Assembly (NCBI GenBank): GCA_963691655.1
Contig: OY829327.1
Coordinates: forward strand, 80,922,019-80,986,018
DNA length: 64,000 nucleotides
Direction of reading: 5' to 3'
From: Toxonevra muliebris
Taxonomy: Eukaryota > Arthropoda > Insecta > Diptera > Pallopteridae
Below, one piece after another: positions 10,940-22,920 of the stretch (positions are counted from its first letter, which is position 1; the number at the start of each line of letters is the position of its first letter). Made by a program: the position numbers and the translations under genes. A model generated the notes under the pieces. That model searched no databases. It saw only the letters and a program-made list of their open reading frames with translations, and had not been told where the DNA came from.

Positions 10940-12979
10940 AGATAACTAGATCAAAGAAATTTTTAAATTTTGCACTTAAAAAAAATTATTAATTATATAT
11001 AAAACGTGTGTTAAGATTTTTTCAATCTCACTCCTTAGGTATATTTAAATACTAAAGCTCGCTACGATCTTTTATGCTCTTTACCCATCACTGTTCTATT
11101 AAAGTGACGGCTATTTTTAAATTATGCACTTTAATATGTAAACGATCGATAAACTTGCAAAAAGCTTTTAAATAGTCGCTCTCTCTCTTTTTCGCCAATA
11201 TTTCAGTGCTAAAGTGTAAAAACTTTTTGAAACATTAATCCGTATTGGTGCATTTCTCTATTTCATTGTTATTGATATCGCTCTACTGTCATTTTTTTAA
11301 ACTATACGTTATCAATAAATCATTATGGATCAAAAACAGTACTCTACCATTTAAGCAAAAATATTTATTTTGCATGCCTAACAATTTGTTACTGTCATGT
11401 TGGCGCACAATAAACATTTCTTCAATTTCTTCGCATCTTTTTTGAATTGCAGCTTGACATTTCAGTCATAGGCAAATATGTTTGTGGGTATAAACTGCAA
11501 AGCATCTTCTTTCTAGTGCATGTAAATATCTATAAACTCAAAACCAGCTTGGATTTCAATACATGTCTGAAGCGGCAGCGACATTAGCAACAAATTCAAC
11601 TCCCACATATAGCAGCAGAAAAAAAAAAAAGAAACAAGCAAAGTTATTTGCTTATATTTTTAAAGAAACAAACAAATACAACTTCAATGAAATCTGACGC
11701 GAAATTTTTCGTCAAAAAATACATGCAAACATATTTACAAAGAAAAATCCATCAAAGTGTGCTTTGAGTGTCCTCTTATTCTTCCTCTTCTGTCTTCTTC
11801 TTTTATTCACTTTTATTCCTACTCCCTCATATACACACATATTCAACTGTCACTATGGTATTTTTATATCTCTAAAATTTAAATTTATTTTTATTACATT
11901 TGTTGGAAAATTAATTTTTCTTTTCTTTTGAATGCACGCGCGCAATCGTATCTCCTCCTCTTGGGAAAACTGCCGTCTCAGTTTCTATTTTTTTTTTTTT
12001 TTTTTGTCGCTGAGAGTTGTGCACACGCCTGCGTGAGTTGTTGATGTGACTCTTGTGAACTCTATCCATTGAGAGCGGGGATGGTTAGTAGATGAGTGAA
12101 TGTGGAAAATTAACCAACAGCTTCCGTGTTGGAATCTAATTCGTCAGCGTTGTCGAAAAGCTTAACTTAGCTTATGTATTCATTTGATTTCTTACTGATT
12201 TTATAATTTGGTTTTTTAAATTTTATGGTTTTTCATATTGTAAATAGCTAAGTAGAAGTTTCGGTAATACAACTACTACTATTATAAGCGCAACAGCCTA
12301 AGGAGGTCATAGACCGAGCTTTATAGTTATATTTATACACGATTGGCAGCGACCTACAGATTTATACCGAATTCGAGCGGCTGCAAAGTGAAAAGCTTTT
12401 CTTCAGCAATTTTTATTCTTGGAAGTTTGCCATTGCCAGTCAAGAGGTGGTACCGTGTAGACAATTTTCTATTTTTGACAGTGATGACCATTGACCCCGG
12501 GCACCCTACATAACAGCCCAGCACCACTAATCACAACATCACGGCCACCACTATCATTTATTTTAATTCCACATACTTAATTTAAATGAATGTATTTAAA
12601 AGCATTTCTTTAATGTTTACTTGCGTTTGCTAAATATTCGTATATTTTAACCCTAGGATGCATACGAAAAATATTTACAGTTATACTTATAGTATATGGT
12701 GCTTGAAGTCGGATATCTTAGTCAAACCGGAATGGATTTAAAAAAAATGTACAGCTCGTTGGAAATAGAGTTGAATATGGTTTATTTTCATATACATTTA
12801 TATATACACTGGTAAACAAAATAGTCGTTTGAAACGACATTCAAAATAAAAAAATTTTTATAAAAAAATTTAAATTTTCGTTATATGGTATTTTGCCCTC
12901 CAACTCCGGTATTTCTTACGATATATTAGCATTTTATATATCATTGTAAGCAGCTAAATATTCTCTTTGGAATGACATA
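10940..12979. other. Non-coding stretch
   Basis: No gene recognised. 12300-12540 is less AT-rich and has the texture of an interspersed repeat (segment around GGAAGTTTGCCATTGCCAG), but no boundaries could be set. Poly-T runs occur near 11989-12005. Confidence 0.4.
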
Positions 12980-13882
12980 TACACGCAAAGAAAAAAATTC
13001 GTTTCTCAGAAACGAAATTTTCACTAAACGAACTTCGTTCATGGAATGTTTTCATGATACACGAACATTTATTTATCATAAACGACTGTATTCGGTTGCC
13101 ATGAACGAAGATTTATTCATCATAAACGGATCAATTCTTTCACAATAACCGAAAAACGTTTTCCACAGACGTTTCTATTCGATTGCCATGAACGAAGATT
13201 TATTCATCATAAACGGTTCAATTCTTTTACGATGAACTAAAAACGTTTGCAACAAAATGCAATATTTCCCTGAAAAATATAAAAAAGAAATCAAAAACAA
13301 TTTTCATATGTACATTGGCATTTTATTGTGGTTTTTGTTTAAATAAAATTTTCTGATTAAAAACTAGAAAAAGTGTACGAAATTTACATAAAATTATATT
13401 ATTACAATTTTTGTACTATTTGTTATAAATCACACACTTTTATTTGTTTTTTTATAAACACCACGCACTTTTTTATAGACAAAAAGAAATGTGATGAAAT
13501 AATTTCAATGCAAAATTAAATTTTTCAATAATGCGTTGACAAATGATACTTCCCGTTATGTTGTGTTGGTTTGTTGTTGTGTGGAGTTTGAATGTAAGCG
13601 TCGCTGCTGCTTCTTTTTGCGACGAGAGCGAGATGAGAGGAAAACGAAAATAAAAAGAGAAGAGAGTCGTGGACTTTCGTTTAGCAGAAACGGTTTTTTC
13701 ATTTGCCAGAAAAGAAAATTGTCTTAATTTTATCGTGAACGAATTTTCGTTCAACATAAAATTGTTAATCTTTTGCAGAAAACGGTTTTGGTTTCTGCAA
13801 ACACAGCAACGTTTTTGTTCAGCGTAAAAGTAATATATGCTCCACAAACGGGCGATAAACGTTTTTTTTTTCTGTGCGTGTA
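12980..13882. mobile_element. Foldback/MITE-like element with TACACGCA ends
   Basis: The left end reads TACACGCAAAGAAAAAAA from 12980. The right end is the complement of TACACGCACAGAAAAAAA ending at 13882. Both are followed inside by CGTTT-type sequence. The 903-bp body is filled with variants of CATAAACG and GAACGAA in both orientations, so much of it can fold back. It includes an 87-bp tandem duplication. A 172-codon minus frame across it has no protein-like features. Superfamily is not clear and no target duplication is certain. Confidence 0.6.
13013..13250 (+). repeat. 87-bp tandem repeat inside the foldback element
   Basis: Segments starting at 13090 and 13177 share TTGCCATGAACGAAGATTTA and following CATCATAAACGG with few changes, a period of 87. 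A more diverged copy precedes them from about 13013. Confidence 0.75.
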
Positions 13883-15469
13883 GAAACTTATTCATCGGAT
13901 AAATAAAAATAAAGTTACGGGCAAGTATATGCTGTAACTTATCAAAAATGGGTTTTTCGGTCCTAAATTCAGGTTTTGAGGGCCAATTCAAAATTCTGAG
14001 TATGCAGTTTTTTTCTGCTTGACTATACCTACAATTTGAGCTATGTCTGGAGGAAAGTATATTGTTACTGTTAGGCAGTGTATTTTGACTAGATTTGTAG
14101 ATATTGCTTGTGAGTCTCGGAGACTCATGGTATGTATCCTAAGGTTAAATGTAAATAAAATTTCTATTGATTTCTTTTCACAATTCTTCCACCTCACGCT
14201 TAAATTTTTTGTATCCATCATCAGCAAAATTGTTTTTTTTTAATTCTATTCATGTATTACATTTAATTACTATTTTATTTTTATTCATTTTCTTATTATT
14301 ATTTATTTCAAATTAAAAATAAATGTATGTAAAAGAAAAATTTTGTTTAAATAAAATTTTATTAAAATTGGTACTTTTAGTGTACAATTTCACGCTTATT
14401 TGCAAAAAAAAACAATGTTATGCTGACTGGTTTATTCATTTTATATTAATGTAATTACACTTAAGGCTCTATTGGTAGTACAAATATATATAATTTCTTT
14501 TTTGAAATAACCACAACAACAACAATGACGCCAACTGAAAAAAAAAATAATAAGCTGACAGATGCCAAATTGAGAAAGAGGAGTATCTAGCAAATGATAC
14601 TCTAAACCTGCATTTTTGCTAGCCATCTTCATTTTGTATTTTTACATATTTTTACCCAATAGGAAATTTAAGCAGATCCTACTTGATTGATGATTAATTC
14701 TATGCTTTTCAGAGTTTTTCATTCGAGAGAAGTCGAGCCCCTATCTTTATTTTTTTACCTTTATTACTCCCAACTGCTTCTTAGTACCTGTAACTGACTC
14801 AAGTAGACTTTTTATAATGGCTTTTAGAGCGATACATGAAAAATTAAGCCTCATTTTCTTAGATGTGTTTAAAGTCTATATGCATTACTGCTAACTAAGT
14901 CATCTAGCATTTCCCCACTGGGATAATTTTTATCCTCTCATGTGTGCGTCTTTATATTTTTCGTGTATGTATCTCTAAGACGAATATGTTTATGCTAAAA
15001 TTATTGCAATTTCGTGATCAAATTAACCGCTATTTGTATATAAATTAAGGGTTTTTCATCGTGAGTTGAAAAAAAGACAAATATGTATTTTTGTGGTTTT
15101 TACGATTTATTTTCTTTTTATTATCTATAATTTAGATGCACAAATATATTTATGGGTATCTTAGAAGATTATGAAATTATGATTGTTTTACATACAAAAA
15201 TATTTATTTTTAGGTAGTATAGTAACCTTGTATATAGAATATAGATATTAAAATATATTCAGTCAATAAACGGGCATAGTAAAAGTATTACGAACACGTA
15301 CGAAATATCACCTAAGCTCCTTAATATCTGTGTAAAAAGTAGTGGATCTATGAGTTGGGCTTGGAGGAGCTGATTTTGTTAGGTTAAATGATAATTACCA
15401 TTCAGAAGCCAAACGCAGACTAATAATACAAAATTCTCATCAAAAATTCTGGCAAAAAGCGGGTATCAA
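13883..15469. other. AT-rich non-coding stretch
   Basis: No gene or mobile element recognised. Confidence 0.4.
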
Positions 15470-15745
15470 ATCGAATAAAAATTCATATTAAATCTAGACA
15501 AAAATTTATACCAAAATTCTGACCAAAAATCAAATACAAAATTGGACTTAAGTATAAACCAAAACCAACACAAAAATTAAATCGAAATTCAAACCAAAAA
15601 TGAAACCAATTTTCAGAACAAATATCAGATAAAAAATTAAACCGAAAACCAAACCAAAATTTTAACCAGATGAAAAATTAACTTAAATTTATACAAATTT
15701 TAGACCAAAATTCAAATCAAATTAACATCCCAAATCAGATCTGAA
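15470..15745 (+). repeat. Degenerate AAATTCAGACCA-type array (copy 2)
   Basis: Variations of CAAAATTCAGACCAAAA and AAATCGAAATTCAAACC follow one another with a 12-16 base period, as at 2590-2790. Confidence 0.65.
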
Positions 15746-15784
15746 TTCACTGTAATTTCTACTGGTCCATTGTGATACCACTGC

Positions 15785-17255
15785 ATGACACGGAAACATC
15801 AACTGGTAATTACTCCTGAAACTCTAACGAAGCACCGGACTTGTCTAATCTTAGCGCCAGACACTTCCGTAAGAGAACTAAAAGCATATTTGCCTAACGA
15901 GCCCGCTCTGCTTCTAACTAGAGCTGGATCAACTGTTTCTTCTTCGCCCCTGCAACTTCGGCAGAATTCAGAAGAGAATACTCCCAGTTTGAGACCGCCT
16001 GCCAAATAGCCAATGACCCGTTATACAAGCCACAACCACGACCGTAGAGATGTCCGCTCTCCGAAGGCTGAACAGTTCTCTTGGGTTTTTACTACCAAAT
16101 TTCGGCCACATTAGTTTACAGGGGACAATAAGTATACCAATATCGCCTCGGTGAAGATTAGTACCCCATCTGGCTGGCTTATTTGCCCTACAATTTCCTT
16201 CAATATTCATATGCCTCGGGATCCATATTAGGCGTACCCTGAAAACATCACTAATATCATTTCGGGCGGTCAGGCAGTCCTGAGCATGGTTTGATTTTAG
16301 AGCCACCGAGTTCATTGACTTGATGACCGCCTAGCTACCTGAGTATATATTTATAATAATTTTTGTTACGACGTGCGTACTTAAGTAAACGGCTACCTTT
16401 TTTTATGGCTAGGACCTCTGCTTGATAAACACTACAGTGGTCGTTAACGACGACGAACAGACAATTCTAGTCTCTTTTGAGAAACTTCGAAGCCAATCCT
16501 GTCGCCAGGCTTGGATCCGTCGGTATAGAAGTTAAGTTCCCCCTTTCTTCAAGATATGGGTGTTTTCAACTCCCTTCTCGACGGAGTTCGCATTTCGAAG
16601 TGCCTGTCAAAGTTGAGTTTGCAGATAGAGTGATCAATCTCTTGGATACAACAACTCCAGGTATGTGAAATAGTCGAGTGGGCCGTTTGACGGCCATTCC
16701 ATACTACCGTGCTTTTTAGGCTTAGCGCTGGTGCAGCAGCCACTTGTCTCTCTACCCGATGCAGCACCCGTAGATTGAGTAGCACTTTCTGTGTTTTGTT
16801 TGGAGTAGTCCTTAAAGCACCTGAAATGCACAAAAATCATGCTAGCTCAGGAGGTTCAAGTAACTTGACTTTTAACTGGATGTCCACCTTTTAACAATAT
16901 AGGCCTGACCACAGAGGTGTAAAGCCAGTATTTAATTCGTTGGGTCGGCCCTCACCTTATTTCAACCGCTTTTTTACGAGTGTACAAAGCAATGTTAGAC
17001 TTCCTTATTCTTTCCTGGTTTCCATTTTACCTTCTTCAAATCTTCTTCCACACCTTTGTAAATTAGCGGGGAGACGGTAGGTAGTCTGTTTTTCCTGGAG
17101 AAGAGGATTACCTCTGTTTTATCGGGGCTTATTCCCAGTCCCCTCTTTTCTGTCCAATTTGTAAGCGTGATCATGTTAGATAGGAAAATATCCATATGAG
17201 TGTTTAGATATTTGCCTCTGATTGCAGTTACCAAGTCGTCAGCATAAGGTGCCGT
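15785..17255 (-). mobile_element. I/LOA-like LINE, RT to RNase H and 3' zinc region (degenerate)
   Basis: Reading the minus strand from 17255: the RT box YADDLV (near 17240), then WTEKRGLGISPDKTEVILFSR. Next comes the RT thumb region with SGALRTTPNKTQKVLLNL (about 16820), as in I/LOA-group elements. An RNase H region follows with IWIPRHMNIEGNCRAN (16230-16200) and a C-terminal TGHWLFGRR..CRSCRGEEE segment (about 16020-15950). Frames shift several times and stops are present. The copy is truncated upstream of the YADD box. RNase H downstream of RT separates it from the Jockey pieces in the window. Confidence 0.85.
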
Positions 17256-17269
17256 TAATGCTTACAGCC

Positions 17270-17560
17270 AAATGCAGAGAGAAACTTTGCACTTTATACT
17301 TTAAATTCACTAATTCTATTAATTTCCAGTAAGTGAGAGTAAAATGTTTTATTCGTGCACAGAGAGAAAATTTATCCCACCACCAATGAGAATGTAAAAG
17401 TAATCAAGATTCGCAAAGAGAATATTTCCCGATTCTATTATTTCAGTTGACCAATCAAAGCTGTTGGTTTTCATTGAGTTAGAGTAATGTTCTTTCAATA
17501 TGCAGAGAGTGAATATTTCTCTTGATAGTGATTGGTTAGTTGAAAAAATTGTTTTTTCTT
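17270..17560. repeat. Interspersed repeat with CAGAGAGAAA/GTGCACAGAGAG motifs
   Basis: Motifs AATGCAGAGAGAAAC (17271), GTGCACAGAGAGAAAATTTA (17355) and AATATGCAGAGAGTGAATAT (17497) recur within 290 bases. They match a segment at 22650-22920 that shares TCAATATGCGCACAGAGAAAA and a nearby AACCAATCA. It looks like a decayed MITE family, with boundaries uncertain. Confidence 0.4.
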
Positions 17561-19009
17561 CTCATCTATTATTTCACCGTTTTTTTTTTTAACAAAAATT
17601 TCAGAATAATTTCAAAATAACTAAAAATATTTTCCGCTGAAATTTTCGCAAGAAATCGGAGCGTGTTTGTAAATCAATGTGTTTTTTTTTTTCAAATAGA
17701 GCCAATGTGAGGCCATGATCTACAAGTAAATACCTATGTATTTATGGATAATGCATGCAAAATATGCGTGCATATTTACGTCCACTTAATTCCCCACAAA
17801 TCAAAAACAGAAAAAAACAAACAAATTTGCTACTCATTTCCATTAAAATTAATTCATTTTTTGCTGTAGAATCGTATTTTATCGCAATTTATGAAAAAAA
17901 AAAAAAAATAAAATAAAAACTGGTTTTATTTTATAACCATCAAATTACATTTATTAATTTTTTATTTTTTTTTTTTCATTTGCTTGAAATCACCTACAAT
18001 TATTTATGTAAAATGTAGCAATATACAAATGCAATGCGTTAGATCGATGTTGTTGCAAATGTGCTACCGACACAGACATCCATAGCTATCGTCGCCATCA
18101 TCAACAGCAATTTCCAACAGCTCGCCGCAGCTACTGCTTGCCTCTCTATTATTTCCATCTCACCATAGCAACTACCTACCACCTTCAACATTTCATCGTC
18201 GTCGTCGTTGTCGTAGTCGTCATCATCAATGTAATCAGCATTAAATTAAATGCTACAAACTGCTTTACATCGCTCAATCAGTCATCAACATTAACATCGA
18301 CAACAGCAACAACAACAAATCGTTACGCATTCTGATGCACTTAACCTGAAAAGTAATCACACTCTCACATACACACACACACACACACACACACAGACAT
18401 ATATACACACAAATGCAAGGAGAAAAAAATAGTAATACTAGAAACATTTTGGTGCTTTTAAACAACTTATCGTGTTAACATCGACAACCATCAAACCAAC
18501 TATAGTCAGCTAGCAAAAGCAGCAACCAACTGCAGCAAAGAACATGCAGCAGTAGCAACTATAGCTATAAACCCCGGACTATGCAAAGTAGAAGCAATAG
18601 ACAGATTCTGTATTAGTGTGCTGCAGATGTATATAAAATCGTCTTTATATACATACCTAATAAATATATACATTTATGTGCATATAAAGCACATCTGTGC
18701 GTTGTTTCGACTTAATCTGAAATATAAATGCGTTTGAAATTTACAAACTTGCGAAAAAAAAAGAAAAAAAAGAAGCAGAATGAGATGCTTACAGATAAAC
18801 TTATAGATGCTAAGATGAAAAGATTAAGAAACGAAAACTACTGCAGTGATTTTTACACTTAGAGAAACGATGTTTATGTTGGAGTATCAAAAGCATTAAG
18901 CCCAGATAGTCACAATTCCTTTGTACTGGTGAGTGCAGAGAGCGCTGTTATTAGAATCACACAGTGACGTTTCTGGGATTTGGGTTCAATTTACTAAATT
19001 AAAGGATAA
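17561..19009. other. Non-coding stretch with microsatellites
   Basis: No gene recognised. It holds ACAACAGCAACAACAACAA-type trinucleotide runs near 18298-18318 and the (CA)n tract listed separately. Confidence 0.45.
18366..18396 (+). repeat. (CA)n microsatellite
   Basis: About fourteen CA units in a row, flanked by CACATA- and GACATATATA-type sequence. Confidence 0.9.
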
Positions 19010-19760
19010 ATATCAGACCCAAGACTGAAACCCAGCCCTAGACCAAAATCTAGTTCAAAAAAATTATCAATGTTCACACCAAAAAAATACAAATCAAAAA
19101 TTAAAAGTTTCTTGGAACAAAATTGAAACCAAAATTCAAACTAAAATAGGATAGAAATTTAGGCGGAATTTTAGGCCAAATTTCAAAACTAGAATTCAAA
19201 CACTTTTTTCAGATCGAACTTCAAACCAAGAAAAGGACCAAAAACAGTTCCAAAATCTAGATCAAAATGAGATCAAATTCAAACCGAAACTCAGACTAAC
19301 AACCTAAAATTCAGACTGAATCCAAACCTAAATCACTTTAAAATTCCGACCACAAATCAAATCAAGATTGAGAAAAAAATTTAGACCACAACTCAGACTA
19401 ATAGTTAGACAAAATTCAGACTAAAAACCAGTGGAAACTCAAATACAGACCAAAAGGAGAAAAAACCATTGACCGAATTCAGACAACAAATTAAACAAAA
19501 ACTGAACCAAAATTCCAGCCAAACGCAAACTAAAATTGAAAACAAAACTCAGTCCGGTTTCGAACCGAAATTTAAACCAAAACTCTTATCAAAATCAAGC
19601 CAATTCAGACCTTAATTTTTGCCACAATTCAAACTAAGAGTTACATTAAAACAGAGGCTAAAAGAACGCCGAATACAAATTAAAAGCCAACCAAAATTTA
19701 GACCAGAAATTAGATCAAACGTTGAGTTAACGCTGGTCTGAACAAAATTCAATAACTTCA
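19010..19760 (+). repeat. Degenerate AAATTCAGACCA-type array (copy 3)
   Basis: About 750 bp of variants such as CAAATTCAAACCGAAACTCAGAC and TTAGACCACAACTCAGAC. Period is 12-16 bases with substitution and small indels between units. Same strand as the other copies. Confidence 0.75.
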
Positions 19761-19849
19761 TCTTGAATTCAAAAACTGGTCAGAATAAACTGTATTGAAA
19801 TCTGAAGTACTTAGGCACATAATTGTAATTAGATTAGATTAGGTTGTTG

Positions 19850-20520
19850 AGGAGGTTGGCAAGATGATCCCAAATTACTGCAGCCAGCTTGGGCCAATTG
19901 TGATATGCCCCGAGGAATTCATGTATTTTATTGTTCTCCTATGAGTTTATTTCCCTTGAAGAAAATTATTATCTCCTTAGGAGAACAATCCGGTATGTTT
20001 TGCGGTAATAAAGTCGGGTCCTGATTAGAACTTCACAGTGGCATAGGATATGTTCTGCTGTTTCTTCTTCCTCGTTACATATTCAACACATATCATCCTG
20101 TACTAAACCCAAGGCTGATAATTGTTGTTGACCCTACAATGCCCTGTGCAGAACCCTGTGGCAATTCGGATTTGTTTTCTACCTAGATTAAGCAATTGCT
20201 TAGTTCTATTATGGCAGACCTTTGGAATGAATGATTTAGCTTGTCTATTACCTCCAGTATTGTAGCGAATTATTATCCAACCAATTTTTTAAACTGAGTT
20301 CAACTGAACTCCATGGTGAGCCGCAGAATGGTTGTGGTCCAATGAATTCACTGGATAAGAATTTTCTAGCAAGTTCATCTGCCATAACTGTAAGTAGAAT
20401 CCCCTTTTCTAATATTTGCCAATTAAAAAGTCTTGCTATGAGTTATGAAGTTTCTTAGCTGGTGTTATTTAAAAGCGTCCTGAAAATCTGGTTGGCAAAT
20501 ACCATTCCAAATGAATGACA
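19850..20520 (-). mobile_element. LINE RNase H / C-terminal fragment (degenerate)
   Basis: The minus strand reads MADELARKFLSSEFIGPQPFCG (around 20390-20320), the end of a LINE RNase H domain (consensus ADELARKGS..FIGPEP). About 60 codons later come IATGFCTGHCRVNNN (about 20170-20120) and a Cys-containing C-terminal segment. Stops and shifts are frequent. It belongs to an RNase H-bearing LINE group (I/LOA-like). Confidence 0.75.
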
Positions 20521-20839
20521 TAGTAAGCAGTAGTAGTTAAGAATTGAATAAATTCTACATTAACATTTTGGTGGATGATTGATTGATTTAGTAAGAGGAA
20601 AAGAACTGAAAATTTCCAACACAATTAAATGGGGGTCAATTAACCGGGGATTACTTTTCTTCGTCCAAATTCGTCTTTTGTCTCGCCTTCCTCGTGCTTG
20701 AATGTAATATTTTTACTGGGCCAGCAACCCTTTTAAGAAATCTATGAATGGGCAGTAGCGCTCTTTCCTTTTTGCTAGAGATTACCTCAAGCGAAAACCA
20801 AAAATATGATTTAATGTTTTGTTCTTTATTAATTCTCCT

Positions 20840-21071
20840 ACCTTACCTTAGACAAGATGTAGGTTCTTGAGAAAGTATTTCCTCGACAACCTATCTGATT
20901 GCTCGGCAGTCAGTCCAACGAATCTGCTAGGTTACCTAAATTCCACGGGGTGACATTAGTAAGAGTCCAGTTTTAATTCTAGTTCGGTGAGAAAGTGGTT
21001 TCAAAACGGCACTATAGTGGTAATTGTGACTCACAGTGGGTCTGCCACCTTAACCAACCAACCAACCAACT
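20840..21071 (+). mobile_element. LINE 3' end with AACC-repeat tail
   Basis: The plus strand codes for a stretch around FLDNLSDCSAV and ends with HSGSAT-like codons just before CCTTAACCAACCAACCAACC (21050-21070). Several RNase H LINEs of flies end this way, with a short direct-repeat tail instead of poly-A. The preceding 300 bases are too decayed to read. Orientation is opposite to the neighbouring LINE fragment. Confidence 0.55.
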
Positions 21072-21471
21072 GCAGTCCTGTTTCATGCATGTAGTTCTTA
21101 AGACACCAAATTTGCAACGGTCCTAAAATGAATTCAAGACCAATAAATATCTTAAAATCTACTTTTTGTTGAGGCACCGAGAAAAGAAACCGGACTAGTT
21201 AATTTGTTTATTCTGGACATTCTCATACTTTTTCTTCGAGACTATTTAAAAAGCCAAATGTTTTGATAACAATATTAACGAGAACAAGCAATATCATATT
21301 TTGACCTCCCCCCCTCCTTCCACACATCCCAGCGTCTTATAGTATTGCCTAGGCGTGGATATCTGAGCTCAATATAACAACTTATTGTTATTCTTCTGGA
21401 ATTATTGTCCACTTAAGCCTAGTTTCAGCATAAAATTTTTCATTGCACTGCCAATATGACTAAAACTAATT

Positions 21472-21606
21472 ATTGAATGACTAACAATTGAATGATTATC
21501 GATCGAATGACTAACAATTGAATGCCTAATAATTGAATGACTAACGATTGAATGACTAACGATTAAATGACAAATAATTGAATGACTAACGATTGAATGA
21601 CTAATT
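21472..21606 (+). repeat. 15-bp minisatellite TTGAATGACTAACGA
   Basis: Nine units of about 15 bases, for example TTGAATGACTAACAA, TTGAATGCCTAATAA and TTGAATGACTAACGA. The last units are nearly identical. Confidence 0.85.
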
Positions 21607-22129
21607 TATTTAGTGGTGGTTATGACTAACTATTTTATCAAGACTAAATTTAGCCATTCTATTGAAGTTTTGCATAAAATCTTAAAATTCCTTAAAAATC
21701 TTTTTGAAGAAACGAAGAATGGGTAATCGCTGGATTCACTAGTATTATCTATAAATCATTTTTATTTATTTATTTAATTAATTTAATATTTATTGAAGAA
21801 TTTATAAAATATATTTTGCTGGCTAGGCTACAGGCCATATTGTCCCATAAATCATTCTTATTTTTTGAAAAATTCTCTGCATCCAGAGAATCAATTGGAA
21901 ATTATAGACACTCTTAAATTAAGAAAGTAAAAGTTCATATAGAAAAAAAACGAGAAGAGAGAGAGAGACAGGCACTCGGTCGGTGAATGCGTTTTATTGT
22001 TTTTTGAGATTAGATTTAGATGTGAGCTGAAAGGATACAGACCTTCCGTAGCACGGAATCTTTTTTGAACCATTGTACTTTGCCCAGATAGTGGAAAAAG
22101 AGAAGAGAAAATAGAAGAGGGAGGAAAAG

Positions 22130-22400
22130 GAAAAACGAATTTGTACACCCCACCAAATTTCTTGGTCTCTTTCGGAAATCTAAGAAGATTAGGTATAAAA
22201 ATAGAGTGAGCAGAACTCATTGCTAAGGCATCGCTACCTAGGCGTCTCCTTTCTCTTGCGAAGGCGGGATAGTAACAGAGAAAATGCTATGTAGTGCCGC
22301 TTTCTTCCTCAAGGTAGGATATACATGCTTGTTCGGCAAAGACGCCCATGCTGGCCATATGCTGACCACGTGTATTGTACCCTGTGTTTCTCCCCAGAGG
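22130..22400 (-). mobile_element. LINE C-terminal fragment (I/LOA-like)
   Basis: The minus strand reads ACISYLEEESGTT, then HFLCYYPAFAR with one intervening stop, then LGSDALAM and LLRFPKETKKF. This matches the C-terminal zinc-type segment (Cys..EEE..HFLC..CPA) of RNase H LINEs. Frameshifts are present and only the last 80 codons or so remain. Confidence 0.65.
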
Positions 22401-22649
22401 AAGAAAAAAGTCAGCTGTTCTCCTGTTATTTTCTTTTACAAAGAACTTTATAGTTTTGCAGGAACTGATCTTTCTTTGTGAGCATAATCCATGAATTCGT
22501 TGATTCTCTTTGAAAGCAGCCGAAATGAAAGCACATGTGAGGTTAAGGGCCATAGGTCATTTCTCAAAAACTCTATTGTTTGATGTATTGCTACTAGCCG
22601 GAGTTTTATGATTACAACCATGAAGGGAATAATAGCGGAACAATATTCC

Positions 22650-22920
22650 ATGAAATACTTTCATTTGACAAATCTCAATCGCTATTCTTCATTAATTGAG
22701 AGTAGTATCCTCTCAATATGCGCACAGAGAAAAAATAAATATTACGCTCTACTTCCAATTCAACCAATCAGAGGCGTTCTTTTCCACTAAGTGAAAGTAA
22801 TATTATCATCTCCATTTGGAAGAGAGCTGAGACGAACTCAATCGTAGACGTTTTTCATTTGATTTCACTACTTTTATTAATTCGTTTCACTTAATAAGTA
22901 AAACTTTTCTGAGTGCAGTC
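22650..22920. repeat. Second copy of the CACAGAGAAAA repeat family
   Basis: GCGCACAGAGAAAAAATAAA near 22720 faces the complement of CTGCACTCAGAAAAG near 22918, so about 200 bp are enclosed by imperfect inverted ends. Internal sequence resembles 17270-17560. Confidence 0.4.

Noticed and set aside
13473..13991. 172-codon open frame on the minus strand
   Set aside because: It lies across the foldback element and its right end, with AT-rich random composition and no motif.
21891..22220. 109-codon minus-strand frame taken as a host gene
   Set aside because: Its start overlaps the LINE C-terminal fragment (LLRFPKETKKF); the remainder is non-coding flank.
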